The notes beneath the pieces are model-generated. The model had not been told where the DNA came from. It was given only the letters and a program-made list of their open reading frames with translations, and did not search any database. A DNA stretch of 60,000 nt from Lineus longissimus (Eukaryota; Nemertea; Pilidiophora; Heteronemertea; Lineidae): assembly GCF_910592395.1 (NCBI RefSeq), contig NC_088310.1, positions 26,679,491 to 26,739,490 on the forward strand, in the 5' to 3' direction. Position numbers and translations under genes: made by a program. Of the stretch, positions 54,101-60,000 are shown in pieces (the stretch's first letter is position 1; each line of letters opens with the position of its first letter).

Positions 54101-55755
54101 GGCAATATGAATAGTCTATTCAAACCCTGATGTTCTGCTATGAACACTTTTTTAATGACCTATATTTTATGATTCAATCAGGCATTTTGTCTGATCAATA
54201 CTACACACTGAAGCATGCTTGTAGATGTTGAGAATGTTTTCATATAAATCTCATTCCTAAAGTTTCTCAGCAAATTCTATAGAAGATACTGTATCAAATT
54301 GAGCCAGTTGATGGAGGCCAGTACAAAAGGCCTTTTTTACATGGGATAGGCCTACATATAAAAGACAGGTGTCTCAACCGACTTTATAGTAGCACAGACA
54401 CAGTATCTAGGCCTACGTATGTGCTAAATAAAGTGCACGAGCACAATGTCACACCCCTGAAGAAGCTCATATTTTAAAATCAGTTATCCACGCACAAGCA
54501 CAACTCCAGCAAGTTCAAACAAACAGACGATCACATTTTTTAACCACAATGTCAATGTCGCACCTCAGAAATAAGTCTTCCAGTTCCACTCCAGAGACTT
54601 GGATAGGCAAATCGACTATGACAAAGAATACTATATTGACTTGGCACCAATACAAGTAACAACACACCGTCAGATCATATCTATTGACATGAATATTTAA
54701 ATGTGACTGTACAATCTCGCCAGACCCGGGGCAAGAGAAATCAAACCAATAATTAGATAAACTTGGTATAAACTGATCATTTTGATTAATGGAGTCAAGG
54801 CCGATGGGACAACTGAAATTGGGAAGGCCGTCAGCAATAATGAAATAGCCAATCAACCATCAGAAGTTATCAAATGAGTACCCAAATCTACGTAGTTCAC
54901 ATAGTACAACAGTAGGGCTATGTTGTCCAACAAACTGGAGCAGACCTCTCGTGGGGAGTTAGGGAGGGTACAATCTTGGTCACAGGTTGACAGTTTCGGA
55001 AGATACTCTTAAGAGTACAAGCAGGGTCGAAGACTGTTCATGACTTCTCTGTACAAATACGAATTGACAAATCTGCCTGCAGCTACATGACATGCTATTA
55101 GTTCATCAGAAAGCTGTATCTACTCTTGTCCAGCCAAATACGGGTTACTCAAATCCTCCCCTGGGGAAATTGGCGACAATGTTTATAAGTAACTCAGATC
55201 ACAACTAAGCAAAACAACAACCTGCTAATTTCGGCTGTAGCTTGACAGCTGTCACTGATCATAGCTAAGTTAACAGCTAAGTCAAAGTTAGCATCCGATC
55301 ATAACATATTCTTTCAATTTAGGGAAAATCCTTTTATGACACGACCAAAATAGGTATGAGATTTGGTTCGCATTCTTCAAGAATGGACCTACAAGGAAGT
55401 GATCGATGTCGGATCGCCCCAGTTTTGAATAATGAAATCAGGTCGATTCCCTGGAACTCCGAGGTATTCAAGAGGGCAACTCTTTGACACTCTTTAGCGC
55501 TTTGTCTCATGATTGAAGATCCATTTAGACTTTTGCCTGGATTACTTTTCAGACATGTCCAATGTAGGCTTTACACACAATGACACAAAAAGGCGTGTTC
55601 CAATCTTAGACAAGACTCGGTCTAGACGATCCCGTATCTTGCACTAAACCCAATCACCAACCCAGTCACTTCAGAAATTTGGAGGTATCAGCACCTACCT
55701 TGACATTTCCATCAGCAAGTGAAGCATTCTTTGCAGTGTCTGCCTTAGAATCCAT
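55..55755 (-). CDS. HNRNPL: hnRNP L ortholog, ten coding exons, 3' end beyond the window
   Basis: This is a nuclear RNA-binding protein of the hnRNP L / L-like family. Family members bind CA-rich pre-mRNA through four RRM domains and regulate alternative splicing and mRNA stability. Ten exons (55755-55699, 47164-47046, 32266-32218, 18026-17988, 6330-6257, 6042-5964, 5652-5567, 5197-5101, 4648-4585, 135-55) join in frame to 745 nt (248 codons plus one base). RRM1 runs from VVHMRGL (RNP2-like) through QALVEFE (RNP1-like) to FNYSTSKRIQRP. RRM2 runs from ILLFTILYPNYPITV through GVQAMVEF to DIYSGCC. The linker starts with WDYTNPSLG and a PPLLQDPRYGEGP stretch. All of these match the vertebrate hnRNP L order. 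RRM3, RRM4 and the stop codon lie left of position 1. Nine introns are U2-type by their ends where both ends are visible, except intron 7, which is AT-AC. The four largest introns span 8.5-14.8 kb. Confidence 0.95.
136..4584 (-). other. HNRNPL intron 9
   Basis: This is a 4.4-kb intron with GTAAGT and TAG ends. No convincing exon was found on either strand. It contains a small tandem duplication at about 1695-1730 (CTGGGGCTCAGGTT twice). The short open reading frames in it are scattered and have no recognisable domains. Nothing else stands out. Confidence 0.8.
4585..4648 (-). CDS. HNRNPL: HNRNPL exon 9, post-RRM2 conserved linker
   Basis: The exon is 64 nt, with acceptor CTTCTCCCCTACAG and donor TTGG|GTAAGT. 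It encodes PKRLNVHRND, SESWDYTNPSL and the first base of Gly. Vertebrate hnRNP L has PTRLNVFKND..WDYTNPNL here, a signature stretch that separates hnRNP L from PTB proteins. It ends in phase 1. Confidence 0.97.
5101..5197 (-). CDS. HNRNPL: HNRNPL exon 8, end of RRM2
   Basis: The exon is 97 nt. Its first base completes the Glu codon split by the AT-AC intron. It then reads FDSVECAKRAKAALNGA, DIYSGCC and RLKIEFAN, and leaves in phase 0 at AAT|GTAAGTAC. The vertebrate protein has FDSVQSAQRAKASLNGADIYSGCCTLKIEYA, so the match is almost continuous. This exon completes RRM2 helix 2 and beta 4. Confidence 0.97.
5198..5566 (-). other. Intron 7: AT-AC intron with U12-type (minor spliceosome) signals
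   Basis: This 369-nt intron begins ATATCCTTTT on the minus strand (from 5566), matching the minor-class 5' splice-site consensus RTATCCTTT. Near its 3' end is TCTCCTTAAC (5217-5208), close to the U12 branch consensus TTCCTTRAC. The intron ends CATTAC (AC at 5199-5198), about 11 nt after the branch adenosine, within the short spacing typical of U12 introns. Removing it gives GA + G TTT GAC, i.e. MVEFDSVEC, which is the conserved RRM2 sequence. Confidence 0.93.
5567..5652 (-). CDS. HNRNPL: HNRNPL exon 7, RRM2 core, ends at an AT-AC donor
   Basis: The exon is 86 nt, acceptor GGCTTTCAG, phase 0 at entry. It encodes DVMHTICQPHGDVQR, then IVIFKKNGVQAMV and two bases (GA) of the next Glu codon. It is nearly identical to the vertebrate segment with CNPCGPVQRIVIFRKNGVQAMVEF. 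The GA is followed by ATATCCTTTT, not GT. The Glu codon is completed only if the intron is removed as an AT-AC intron ending at 5198. Confidence 0.96.
5964..6042 (-). CDS. HNRNPL: HNRNPL exon 6, inter-RRM linker and RRM2 beta-1
   Basis: The exon is 79 nt. It enters with the third base of a Pro codon after GTATTTTTTTCCAG and leaves in phase 0 at GTG|GTAAGTG. It reads GTDGEQQGAN followed by HILLFTILYPNYPITV. The second part corresponds to VLLFTILNPIYSITT of vertebrate hnRNP L, the RNP2-like start of RRM2. Confidence 0.97.
6257..6330 (-). CDS. HNRNPL: HNRNPL exon 5, end of RRM1
   Basis: The exon is 74 nt, with acceptor TGTTTTTCAG and donor CC|GTGAGTAG. It encodes STAMYVAGAQAYFNYSTSK and RIQRP, then two bases of a Pro codon completed in exon 6. 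It matches the vertebrate IYIAGHPAFVNYSTSQKISRP, the last beta strand of RRM1 plus the hallmark NYSTS linker of the hnRNP L/PTB group. Vertebrate hnRNP L has a few more residues between RRM1 and RRM2. Confidence 0.97.
7389..7439 (-). CDS. Candidate second exon inside HNRNPL intron 4 (unknown product)
   Basis: This is a 51-nt, phase 0/0 segment with a good acceptor (TTGGTTGTTGTTCAG) and a consensus donor (AAG|GTAAGAAT). Joined to the candidate exon at 7829-7707 it reads KANK + GSKKVLLPPPGRMRGHK, basic and proline-containing. No family is recognised, and no convincing third exon was found between 7388 and 6331. Its phase would allow splicing to HNRNPL exon 5. The splice-site pair is the main evidence. 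Confidence 0.38.
7707..7829 (-). CDS. Candidate first coding exon inside HNRNPL intron 4 (unknown product)
   Basis: A minus-strand ATG at 7829 opens 41 codons (MSDKENDVDSVEVAKEED, then Lys/Glu/Val/Ala-rich residues, ending GNKANK) up to a consensus donor AAG|GTATGG. The composition is acidic and lysine-rich. It comes partly from three imperfect copies of GTTGCTAAGGAG, giving VAKEED, VAKEKE and VASDNG. Upstream on the same strand is GACCGCCATTTTAATC (7896-7881), a YY1-like promoter-proximal motif. No family is recognised. It could start a nested gene or an HNRNPL isoform lacking the first half of RRM1, or it could be chance. Confidence 0.4.
14265..14429. mobile_element. MITE with perfect TIRs, PIF/Harbinger-like
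   Basis: The element is about 165 bp, with 25-bp perfect terminal inverted repeats beginning GGGCCAAATTCATAAAGGGC on the left and ending with the reverse complement on the right. It is bounded by AAT on both sides, consistent with a 3-bp target-site duplication. The GGGCCAAATTCA-type terminus and 3-bp duplication are typical of non-autonomous PIF/Harbinger elements. The duplication sequence is not the usual TWA, so the superfamily call is tentative. No transposase is present. Confidence 0.75.
16329..16660. repeat. Degenerate tandem repeat, about 115-145 bp period
   Basis: Three diverged copies share GAATCTCCGGTCA (about 16338), TGATCTCCGGTCACC (about 16452) and TGATCTCTGGTTGG (about 16599). 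The last two also share an extended match: CTTGAG..CATTGTG..GGTCCC.TTTGAT beside CTTGAG..CATTGTG..GGTCCCTTCTGAT. The copies are strongly diverged, which suggests an old duplication. Confidence 0.5.
17988..18026 (-). CDS. HNRNPL: HNRNPL exon 4, 39-nt microexon in RRM1 helix 2
   Basis: The exon is 39 nt (13 codons, DIDAAISCVNYSS), phase 0 at both ends. It has a strong CTTTTTCTCTTCAG acceptor and a TCG|GTGAGTA donor. It fills exactly the gap between QALVEFE (exon 3) and the YVAG..FNYSTSK strand (exon 5), where vertebrate hnRNP L has DVLGACNAVNYAADNQ. Because it is phase 0/0 and a multiple of three, skipping would keep the frame but delete RRM1 helix 2. Confidence 0.92.
19686..20095 (+). mobile_element. 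Non-autonomous TIR element, copy 1
   Basis: The element is about 410 bp, bounded by imperfect ~36-bp inverted repeats (AGCCGCACTTACACCACCTG on the left; the right end reads inward as AGCTGCGCTTACACCACGAA). A second, very similar copy lies inverted at 46613-46991. Internally the motif (C/G)TTACACCA(C/G) recurs in both orientations, giving a nested inverted-repeat architecture. This copy carries about 20 extra bp (around ACACAGAAAGCCTTGGCAGA) absent from the other. No transposase is encoded. The open frames across it are incidental. Confidence 0.75.
23779..24230. repeat. 21-bp minisatellite, about 21 copies
   Basis: The tandem unit is AGTGCCTTGTCAGCAGCACA plus one A, 21 bp, repeated about 21.5 times. 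Single-base variants (AGC for AGT, CAACAC for CAGCAC, CAG for CAA, TCC for GCC) are scattered along the array. Because the unit is a multiple of three and has no stop in several frames, long open frames run through both strands. They begin at non-ATG codons and are best explained by the period. There is no evidence of expression. Confidence 0.95.
25600..25800 (-). mobile_element. tRNA-derived SINE, degraded
   Basis: Read on the minus strand, the head contains GTGGTTTAAAGCGCTGGG (box A-like), then CTGGGTTCATAATCAG (anticodon-loop region with CAT, tRNA-Met-like) and GGTCGTGGGTTCAGCTC (box B-like). Downstream comes the GTGTCCGTGAGCAAGGCAC block common to marine invertebrate SINEs. The promoter boxes carry substitutions, so this copy is probably inactive. 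The ends are approximate. Confidence 0.7.
26755..26990. repeat. Diverged tandem duplication, 171-bp period
   Basis: GACAAATCATGAGTTGT occurs at 26774 and 26945 and is extended on both sides: CACAACAACCACG and CACAACCACT upstream, then CTCAAAGAATCTGAACATG and CTCAAAAGGATCTGAACATG downstream. The following GGCAAC..ATG.TGG..AGTGTCCAGTG also matches further on. This is a local two-copy duplication with substitutions and small indels. Confidence 0.7.
32218..32266 (-). CDS. HNRNPL: HNRNPL exon 3, RRM1 beta-2/beta-3 with RNP1
   Basis: This is a 49-nt exon isolated between two introns of about 14 kb. The acceptor is TCTCTTTACAG and the donor is GAG|GTAAGTT. It encodes YILMMPKKKQALVEFE, completing the exon 2 codon with its first base. 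The vertebrate counterpart is YVVVMPKKRQALVEFE, so the RNP1-like segment QALVEFE is intact. The exon ends in phase 0. Confidence 0.97.
32610..32880. repeat. Degenerate tandem repeat, about 120-bp period
   Basis: ATCTAAATCTTTCATGACA recurs at about 32619, 32740 and 32857 (the second as ATCTAAAACTTTCATGACA). GGCCTCCCCT(G/C)AGGAACCCC occurs twice between them (about 32671 and 32761). The copies differ by indels. The repeat lies just upstream of exon 3 in transcription order, about 350 bp from its acceptor. Confidence 0.65.
35891..36240. repeat. Degenerate tandem repeat, three copies of 130-160 bp
   Basis: The copies begin near 35891 (ATTGGACCAAGG), 36051 (ATTGGACCAATCC) and 36179 (ATTGGGACCCAAA). 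Each is followed by CTAATACAG or similar, then GATTTATCACCGTTTAGAAG or a diverged form, and then CCCAAATTGA(A/G)GGAT in the first two. The divergence suggests an old local amplification. Confidence 0.6.
37885..38350. repeat. Diverged two-copy duplication, about 360-bp period
   Basis: CAACATGGGAAAAGTATTCAG at about 38241 parallels AACATGGAAAAGGTATTCAG at about 37881. Both are followed by a TTCTCTC.TGAGA block, then ATGACAATG(A/G)AG and a shared ATTACCAGGGCT near 38000 and 38341. Indels separate the blocks. Confidence 0.55.
40202..40424. repeat. Near-perfect 99-bp inverted repeat (foldback)
   Basis: The left arm at 40202-40300 (starting TGTGACCCGCTCTACCAAAA) and the right arm at 40326-40424 (ending TTTTGGTAGAGCGAGTCACA) are reverse complements with two mismatches in 99 bp. 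They are separated by a 25-nt loop. Both mismatches are transitions. The tight pairing implies recent origin as a foldback or MITE-type element, and the intron RNA would form a long hairpin. No clear target-site duplication was seen. Confidence 0.93.
40911..41121. repeat. GGAAAATTCGTCCCC array bracketed by 28-bp direct repeats
   Basis: About nine imperfect units of (GA)GGAAAATTCGTCCC(C/T), 15-20 bp each, fill 40943-41093. The array is flanked by ATTAGTCATAAGGTGTGCTG + TAAACATT (40911-40938) and the same 28 bp with one C/T change (41094-41121). The flanking copies could be a target duplication or, because the right copy merges into the last array unit (AAAATTAGTC), part of the repeat unit itself. 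Confidence 0.9.
41720..42040. repeat. Degenerate tandem repeat, about 145-bp period
   Basis: GACTTATGTCAGGATA(T/G)ATTCGCC begins at 41720 and 41866, with a weaker GATTATGTCAGGGTATG at 42009. Each is followed by a region containing ATTGACGAA or ATTGACAAA and CATATGA. The three copies have a spacing of 146 and 143 bp. Confidence 0.6.
43000..43051. repeat. Adjacent perfect palindrome and short hairpin
   Basis: AATTGCTGCAGCAATT (43000-43015) is a perfect 16-bp palindrome. Immediately after it, AGAAGCCCA (43019-43027) pairs perfectly with TGGGCTTCT (43043-43051) around a 15-nt loop. No function is assigned. It is too short for a miRNA precursor by itself. Confidence 0.5.
45505..46008. repeat. Pyrimidine-rich minisatellite (CGCCTTTnYYYnATTT) with a 127-bp higher-order copy
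   Basis: Roughly 30 degenerate units of 16-18 bp, each built on a (C/T)GCCTT core, cover about 500 bp. The segment 45589-45715 (from TATTTTGCCTCTTCCCAATC to TTGCCTTATCCATTCT) recurs at 45882-46008 with only a few differences. A block of seven or eight units was thus duplicated as a whole. The transcribed (minus) strand is purine-rich. Open frames across it start at non-ATG codons or inside units and are not considered genes. Confidence 0.92.
46613..46991 (-). mobile_element. Non-autonomous TIR element, copy 2 (inverted relative to copy 1)
   Basis: The 379-bp element starts AGCTGCGCTTACACCACGAA and ends GGTGGTGTAAGTGCGGCT. Read on the minus strand it is near-identical to 19686-20095, including the TTGGTTCGG..CCAATGCCG and TCGGCAATGGATTGCC blocks. 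It sits about 55 bp from the donor of HNRNPL exon 2 (47046). The high similarity between two copies in one window suggests recent activity of this family. Confidence 0.75.
47046..47164 (-). CDS. HNRNPL: HNRNPL exon 2, start of RRM1
   Basis: The exon is 119 nt and enters in phase 0 after a pyrimidine-rich CTTTCTCATTCCAG acceptor. It leaves after two bases of a codon at AG|GTAAG. It reads DTFDDPHKPPPSN and then the RRM1 beta-1 strand VVHMRGL, followed by helix 1 ending in DFGKV. Vertebrate hnRNP L has DPHK..PVVHIRGL and EFGPIS at the same places. The two-base overhang AG plus the first base of exon 3 (C) makes the Ser codon before the beta-2 strand. Confidence 0.96.
48551..49160. mobile_element. 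GC-rich TIR element (non-autonomous) with internal terminus-like copies
   Basis: The 610-bp block has 23-bp terminal inverted repeats (TTTTTACACGGTGC, T or G, then GGTTCAAG; one mismatch). It is clearly more GC-rich than its surroundings. The motif TTCGCTTTTACACG, resembling the terminus, recurs internally near 48624, 48969 and 49081. CCGGTTC/GAACCGG motifs are abundant in both orientations. A 73-codon open frame (48770-48991) lies inside but resembles no transposase. Confidence 0.75.
53460..53501. repeat. Perfect 18-bp hairpin at the edge of a SINE-like segment
   Basis: AACTAACAAAATAACCAG (53460-53477) pairs perfectly with CTGGTTATTTTGTTAGTT (53484-53501) around a 6-nt loop. It lies directly 5' of the SINE/LINE tail segment and may be part of that element. 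Confidence 0.75.
53502..53640 (+). mobile_element. SINE/LINE 3' tail remnant
   Basis: The segment contains GAGCGCTTTTGAACATTG and then AAAGGCGCTATATAAAAGTT, followed by a (TCATA)n microsatellite tail. The GCGCTATATAAA tail and short-period microsatellite end are a common 3' signature of L2/CR1-mobilised SINEs in marine animals. The 5' limit is uncertain. Confidence 0.6.
53872..54049. mobile_element. MITE, pogo/Tigger (Tc1-mariner)-like
   Basis: The 178-bp element is bounded by TA on each side (53870-53871 and 54050-54051). Its imperfect terminal inverted repeats are CAGTGGAACCTC (left) and GAGGTTCTTCTG (right). The interior is built of GGACACCTC, TAATAAGGACA and CTATTAAGGACA blocks in both orientations. 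A TA duplication and CAGTGGAACCTC-type ends are typical of pogo/Tigger-derived MITEs. No coding capacity. Confidence 0.8.
55699..55755 (-). CDS. HNRNPL: HNRNPL exon 1, start codon and N-terminal tail
   Basis: This exon encodes 19 residues (MDSKADTAKNASLADGNVK) and ends in phase 0 at a GTAGGT donor. The ATG was chosen because an in-frame TAG lies a few codons upstream (in GAATTTTAGCTAAC), so the reading frame cannot extend further 5'. The tail is charged and low in complexity. It is much shorter than the Gly-rich N-terminus of human hnRNP L. The link to exon 2 rests on phase compatibility and on exon 2 needing an upstream start. It is therefore less certain than the RRM exons. A non-coding 5' exon further upstream is possible. 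Confidence 0.8.
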
Positions 55756-58700
55756 GGTTCCAATATGAAAAGTTAGCTAAAATTCACCACGAAATTTCAG
55801 TGACACGTTTTAAAACCCCCCAGGGTATGTATGCCAAAGGCCTAATACTGACTCTTAAATGGATAGCCTGAATGATTGACCCCTGCTGGTGCCTATCCCT
55901 GCGTTATACCACTTTCCATTCAAGGCTAGGCCTCGGTCGATGGCTCATTCTAACAGCCATGTGTCCAACTGTTGTCTTCTGACATCATCCGACAATGTCA
56001 AACGAAAGCGAGATCTTTGTTGTCACACACCTATTTATTTGAATATTTTAGACACATAATTTTACATTAAGTTGTGTAGTGCAACGCTTCCATTACAGAC
56101 CAGTGAATATATAAGTTCTGTAAGTTCTTGTAAGCTTTCTCACTTTCCAGAGTAATTAAATCAATCAGTGGAGAGAAAAACTTGAAATTGATGCAGATTT
56201 AAAATGCATTTTAAAAAGGTTGGCTTTGGAATACTTCATGATAGAGGGTTGTTATGATTTAGTACCGGTAGGAAGGGAGACCTATAATAATCTACCAAAC
56301 CAAGGCTCATGGTGTCCTCTGGCACTATAACTGAGTTTCTGAGATATCTTACACAGCACTTTCTTTACAAAAGGTTATCACAGTTGACACTCCACTCATC
56401 ATAAAAATAAATATTTATTTCCAACATCAGGTGGACTTTCTCCACCTTCTTTAAATAATGCCAACTCTTATTAACTACTGTTGTGAGTACCTCGGTACAT
56501 AAGCTGTGAGAGTTTGATTTCAATCAACTTTTTAATGGTTTCATAATTATGACCCTCACAGAAAATCAAGACGCATCTCCTAAATGACACCAGGAAATAA
56601 TGGAAGAAATTGATGTCCTCAGTTTTTACAAAGCAGGCAGCAGTAAAATAAACAACCAGTCGGTCTCAACCTGCCAAGCTCAGACTGGTTTTGCTGTGAC
56701 AGGTCACGATTTGCTTCCTTCCATGAATTGAAAGTGTTAATGCAAAGACCAGATATCAGACAGTGGCAGATCCAAATGGCCCGGACAGCCAAAACCAATC
56801 CAACAAACATGCCATTCTGTTGACACAACTTCGCAGAACCTTAGCTTAATCAACACGAATCATGACTCTGCACACATGCAAAATGTTCCAAATCACCCAA
56901 GACCAACACCATCAAATCAACCATTTCCTGGGCACAAAAAATCAATTTCCAGGCACTGTACTTGAACGTGAATCTCATCACGAACAAGTTCTGGAATTGG
57001 TACTAGACTGATACGATAATACCATATTTCATTGGCAGCCAACTCAAAGTGGTCCGCTAAGGAGATTATGACATCAAGATTAAAACTTGTCAATAGGAGT
57101 CTGCATCGGGAATGAAGTAAAATAGACAAGTGCGATGAGAATGAGAACTTCGGATGTCCTCAAACATAACTGAAGTAAACTCAGCATCAGCAGTCAAGAG
57201 AGGGTTGACATCGATCTTCGACCTTCGACCTTCTTCACTCGGTCTAAGCTTGGAACTTTGAGATCACCCTACAGGAAAATCCAGAAATGGAAGAAAATTC
57301 CAACAGAGACAAATTCTCAATACAAATGCATTCAATTAACATTTACAAAAGAGTGTCGTCAAATTGGCAAGAACACATATCTTCAGGTAAAAAGTTACGC
57401 CATTACACCTGACATACAGTAAATTATTTGAGGATTACTTGGAAGTACCACTCAATCATTGTAATCACCTCCTATATTGCATTCGCTCCTACTTATACAG
57501 AGGAGCACTACATTTATTTACTATGATTGATTTGAAAATTCTTTAGTGTTTTCTATTGTTAAAAGGATATCATTTTCTTGGTCAAATTTGCTGAGCGCAA
57601 TAGCAAGAACTTTGCATTTAGATAGACACGTGCTTGTGTTCTATGTAATCAATAATCAGATTCCAATCTCTCATATCATATCAAATACCCCAGAGTTTTT
57701 GAAGTTACTGCATGGCACATCATCGAGAGAGCCAACCCCTCGCGAGTAGGTGTGCATCTTTGCCATGGGGAATGGAGATCATGTAGCTCTCAGGTCGATG
57801 TTTTCGAAGTAGGTGACAGAAGAGCCTGTCAATTCAAGTAAGAAGCCAATATATCTCACGAGTGGAAAACATCACACTCGAATCGATTTCTCCTCCAAAA
57901 TGCCGAATGACAGATTCCTCATTTATTCCGTCAAGATTGTTTGCGCATTGTTATGCAAGTTGGCTGAGAAGTACAGGAAGTCCCATAAGCCTGCAGACGG
58001 ATTGACAATTACATTGCGGACTAATATTGGCTGGGATCAATAGCATTAGGAATCACATTGGAGCAGGATCATATCAAAGCCAAGCCAATTTCCTTTCTAA
58101 GCCACGAGAAAGAAATGCGTCGACAAGCCGAGTTTGATAACATCGTTCCCCTGAAATAAATTTAGATTTACGAGCGGTGGAAGCAGCAGGGAAGTATTAG
58201 TCGCGTCAGACATATTGGCAGCCGCAGGATATATAGGCAGCTTGAAACCAACTGTCTTGATCCTGGCCAATAATGCCATATTAGCGATTGGAAAGTTCGC
58301 ATTACACGAGACGTGATGAATGGAATGAAAGATTTAGAGAGACTACAGAATCGTTAATGGCCATAAATTTAGCCTCCTGACTTAAAAACATGGATAAGCC
58401 ATTTTAACACGTAATGCGTGCATGAATATTCGCAGTGTTTGAGGAATTTGCTGTGTTTGCGGTATCTTGAAGGCTGGTAATACTGTACACAATACAACAG
58501 CAAGCGCAGCAGATAAAAACAGATGTTTTGGTGACTAAATTGCTGTTTTTCTGCAGTGGATATTTTTATACTTTCACCAATGATAAGAGTATTTTGAATA
58601 CTTGGCTTTAACAACATGCTTAAAGGGTCCCTACATCACAATGAAGAAATCAATAGCAGAAATACAAACCAACTGACTGTTCTTGTTGAAGAGAACTGAA

Positions 58701-60000
58701 CACATTTGATAAGCGAAATCCAAACTATGGATTTTTACTTACAACTCTTGACATGGAATCAATTAGGCTTAATCTAACTATGGAGTTTAACTGGTCCAAT
58801 TAAAGGGAGTCTGTCTTAAAATATGCTGGGTATGGAAGCACTGATGATAACTGAAAAAAACAGTGTTTGAGATGCATGCACAGTCGTGCTATTTAGCAGT
58901 GCCAGGATCATATTTCATTTCATAGATACTATAAAAGACACTTTATACATAACGACTAAGACTCCCAAGATAAATTGCACCTCATAGGCTGACATTTTTG
59001 TCATTGATCTCAACTCACAACAGATGGCTGGACCAGGCTTTTTAATTATGGTGTTGTCCATTTTGTTGCCAAGATGGCCAGCTGTGCCCTGAAACACTGC
59101 CTTATATATAAAGTCTGAACTGGTTGCCTTACCACCATGGTCAGATTAGATAATTTGATTCCCCATTTTCCGGCCTTTTACACCCACCCCTCTTGTAGGG
59201 CAAATGGAAAGGTATTTTTGAAAGGATTTAGCAAGGAAAACAAAAATAACGAGTGCATTGTTATAGCAAGAGTAAATATGGCCTTCAGTTAGGATAGCAA
59301 AAAGTACAAGCAATACTTGTTAATCATATATTTTTAAGGCCCAAAGACTTGTAATAGCACAAATTAAGTGCGCTTGTTGGTGTTGGCTCAGGGGGTTTTC
59401 TGCCTCACTTTGCAAACCAAATAGCAGAACTATTCAGTTTTCTTTTCTCCTCCAGATATAGGCCTAATACTTACTTTATGATAGGAAAGGGCTCAAGTCT
59501 TGCAACCAGAAAATATTGCTTTGTAAAGTTTTTGAATGCTAAAATCAAAAACACAGTTTGTACATAATCTTATGAGTTAATGGAATGTGCAACTATCTAC
59601 AGTTGGCAAATATCAAAACTCTCCTGAAACTTGCCAAAGAATTACTTATCAAGGTCAGTGAGGAGAGTACAGGCACCTCAGATGTGTGTGGGTGTGAATA
59701 TTCTGTTATGATGGAAATGAAAAGGTTTTGCCAGGGCAGGGATTCAATAACTTAAGGCCAACTAGTGTGTTATTAAGTGTTATCATTCATATTCATTTCT
59801 AAAAACCAAAGGTACGTCAAGTTTGACTTTAGCATGGTCAACTGGGACAAGATCAAGATGAGAAGGTTATACTTGACCAGCCCAAAAACGTCTGATTGAT
59901 CTATATTTTTGGTAGGCTTCTTCTGCCTGTTGACAATCATAATGGAATACAATGACAACTATCGTGCAAAACCTCAGTATCTAAACCCCTGTCATGACCT
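55756..60000. other. Upstream flank / possible 5' region of HNRNPL
   Basis: No exon, RNA gene or repeat could be supported in these 4.2 kb. The HNRNPL promoter or a non-coding first exon may lie here, but no TATA box, initiator or CpG cluster clearly marks it. A small GACCTTCGACCTTC repeat near 57220 and AT-rich tracts are the only local features noticed. Confidence 0.5.

Larger units (their letters stand above)
47165..55698 (-). other. HNRNPL intron 1
   Basis: This is an 8.5-kb intron. It holds a GC-rich TIR element (48551-49160), a SINE/LINE tail (53460-53640) and a pogo/Tigger-like MITE (53872-54049). The stretches 49200-53450 and 54060-55690 show no recognisable gene or repeat. Confidence 0.75.

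Overview
The window is animal nuclear DNA. It is AT-rich, has no long single-exon genes, and is filled with intron-sized non-coding sequence, minisatellites and degraded transposon remnants. One protein gene can be read with confidence. It is the ortholog of heterogeneous nuclear ribonucleoprotein L (HNRNPL), lying on the minus strand across the window. Ten coding exons were placed, from an ATG at 55755 to exon 10 at 135-55, and the gene continues past the left edge. The exons join in frame (745 nt, 248 codons plus one base). They encode the N-terminus, RRM1, RRM2 and the start of the Pro/Gly-rich linker. RRM3, RRM4 and the stop codon must lie beyond position 1. The organism is probably a marine deuterostome invertebrate, perhaps an echinoderm. 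This rests on a single pre-duplication-looking hnRNP L, frequent AGGCCTA motifs, and the style of the SINEs and MITEs; it is an inference of modest confidence.

Layout along transcription (right to left): 60000-55756 is upstream flank with no recognisable gene. Exon 1 is at 55755-55699. Intron 1 (8.5 kb) holds a pogo/Tigger-like MITE, a SINE/LINE tail and a GC-rich TIR element. Exon 2 is at 47164-47046. Intron 2 (14.8 kb) holds one copy of a two-copy TIR element, a pyrimidine-rich minisatellite with a 127-bp higher-order duplication, a short-unit array bracketed by 28-bp direct repeats, a near-perfect 99-bp inverted repeat and several old long-period tandem repeats. Exon 3 is at 32266-32218. 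Intron 3 (14.2 kb) holds a tRNA-derived SINE, a 21-bp minisatellite and the second copy of the TIR element. Exon 4 is at 18026-17988. Intron 4 (11.7 kb) holds a Harbinger-like MITE and two unexplained exon-like segments that may be an internal first exon plus a second exon. Exons 5-9 are clustered at 6330-4585. Intron 9 is 4.4 kb, followed by exon 10.

The most interesting gene-structure observation is intron 7 (5566-5198). It is an AT-AC intron with the hallmarks of the minor (U12) spliceosome: ATATCCTTT at the 5' end, a TCCTTAAC branch site and a terminal AC 11 nt further on. No GT-AG choice restores the conserved RRM2 sequence exactly. A splicing-regulator gene that depends on minor-class splicing is worth following up. 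Second is the exon pair at 7829-7389, which has canonical splice signals, phase-0 ends and a GCCATTTT (YY1-like) motif upstream. No bacterial features, CRISPR arrays, rRNA or functional tRNA genes were seen.
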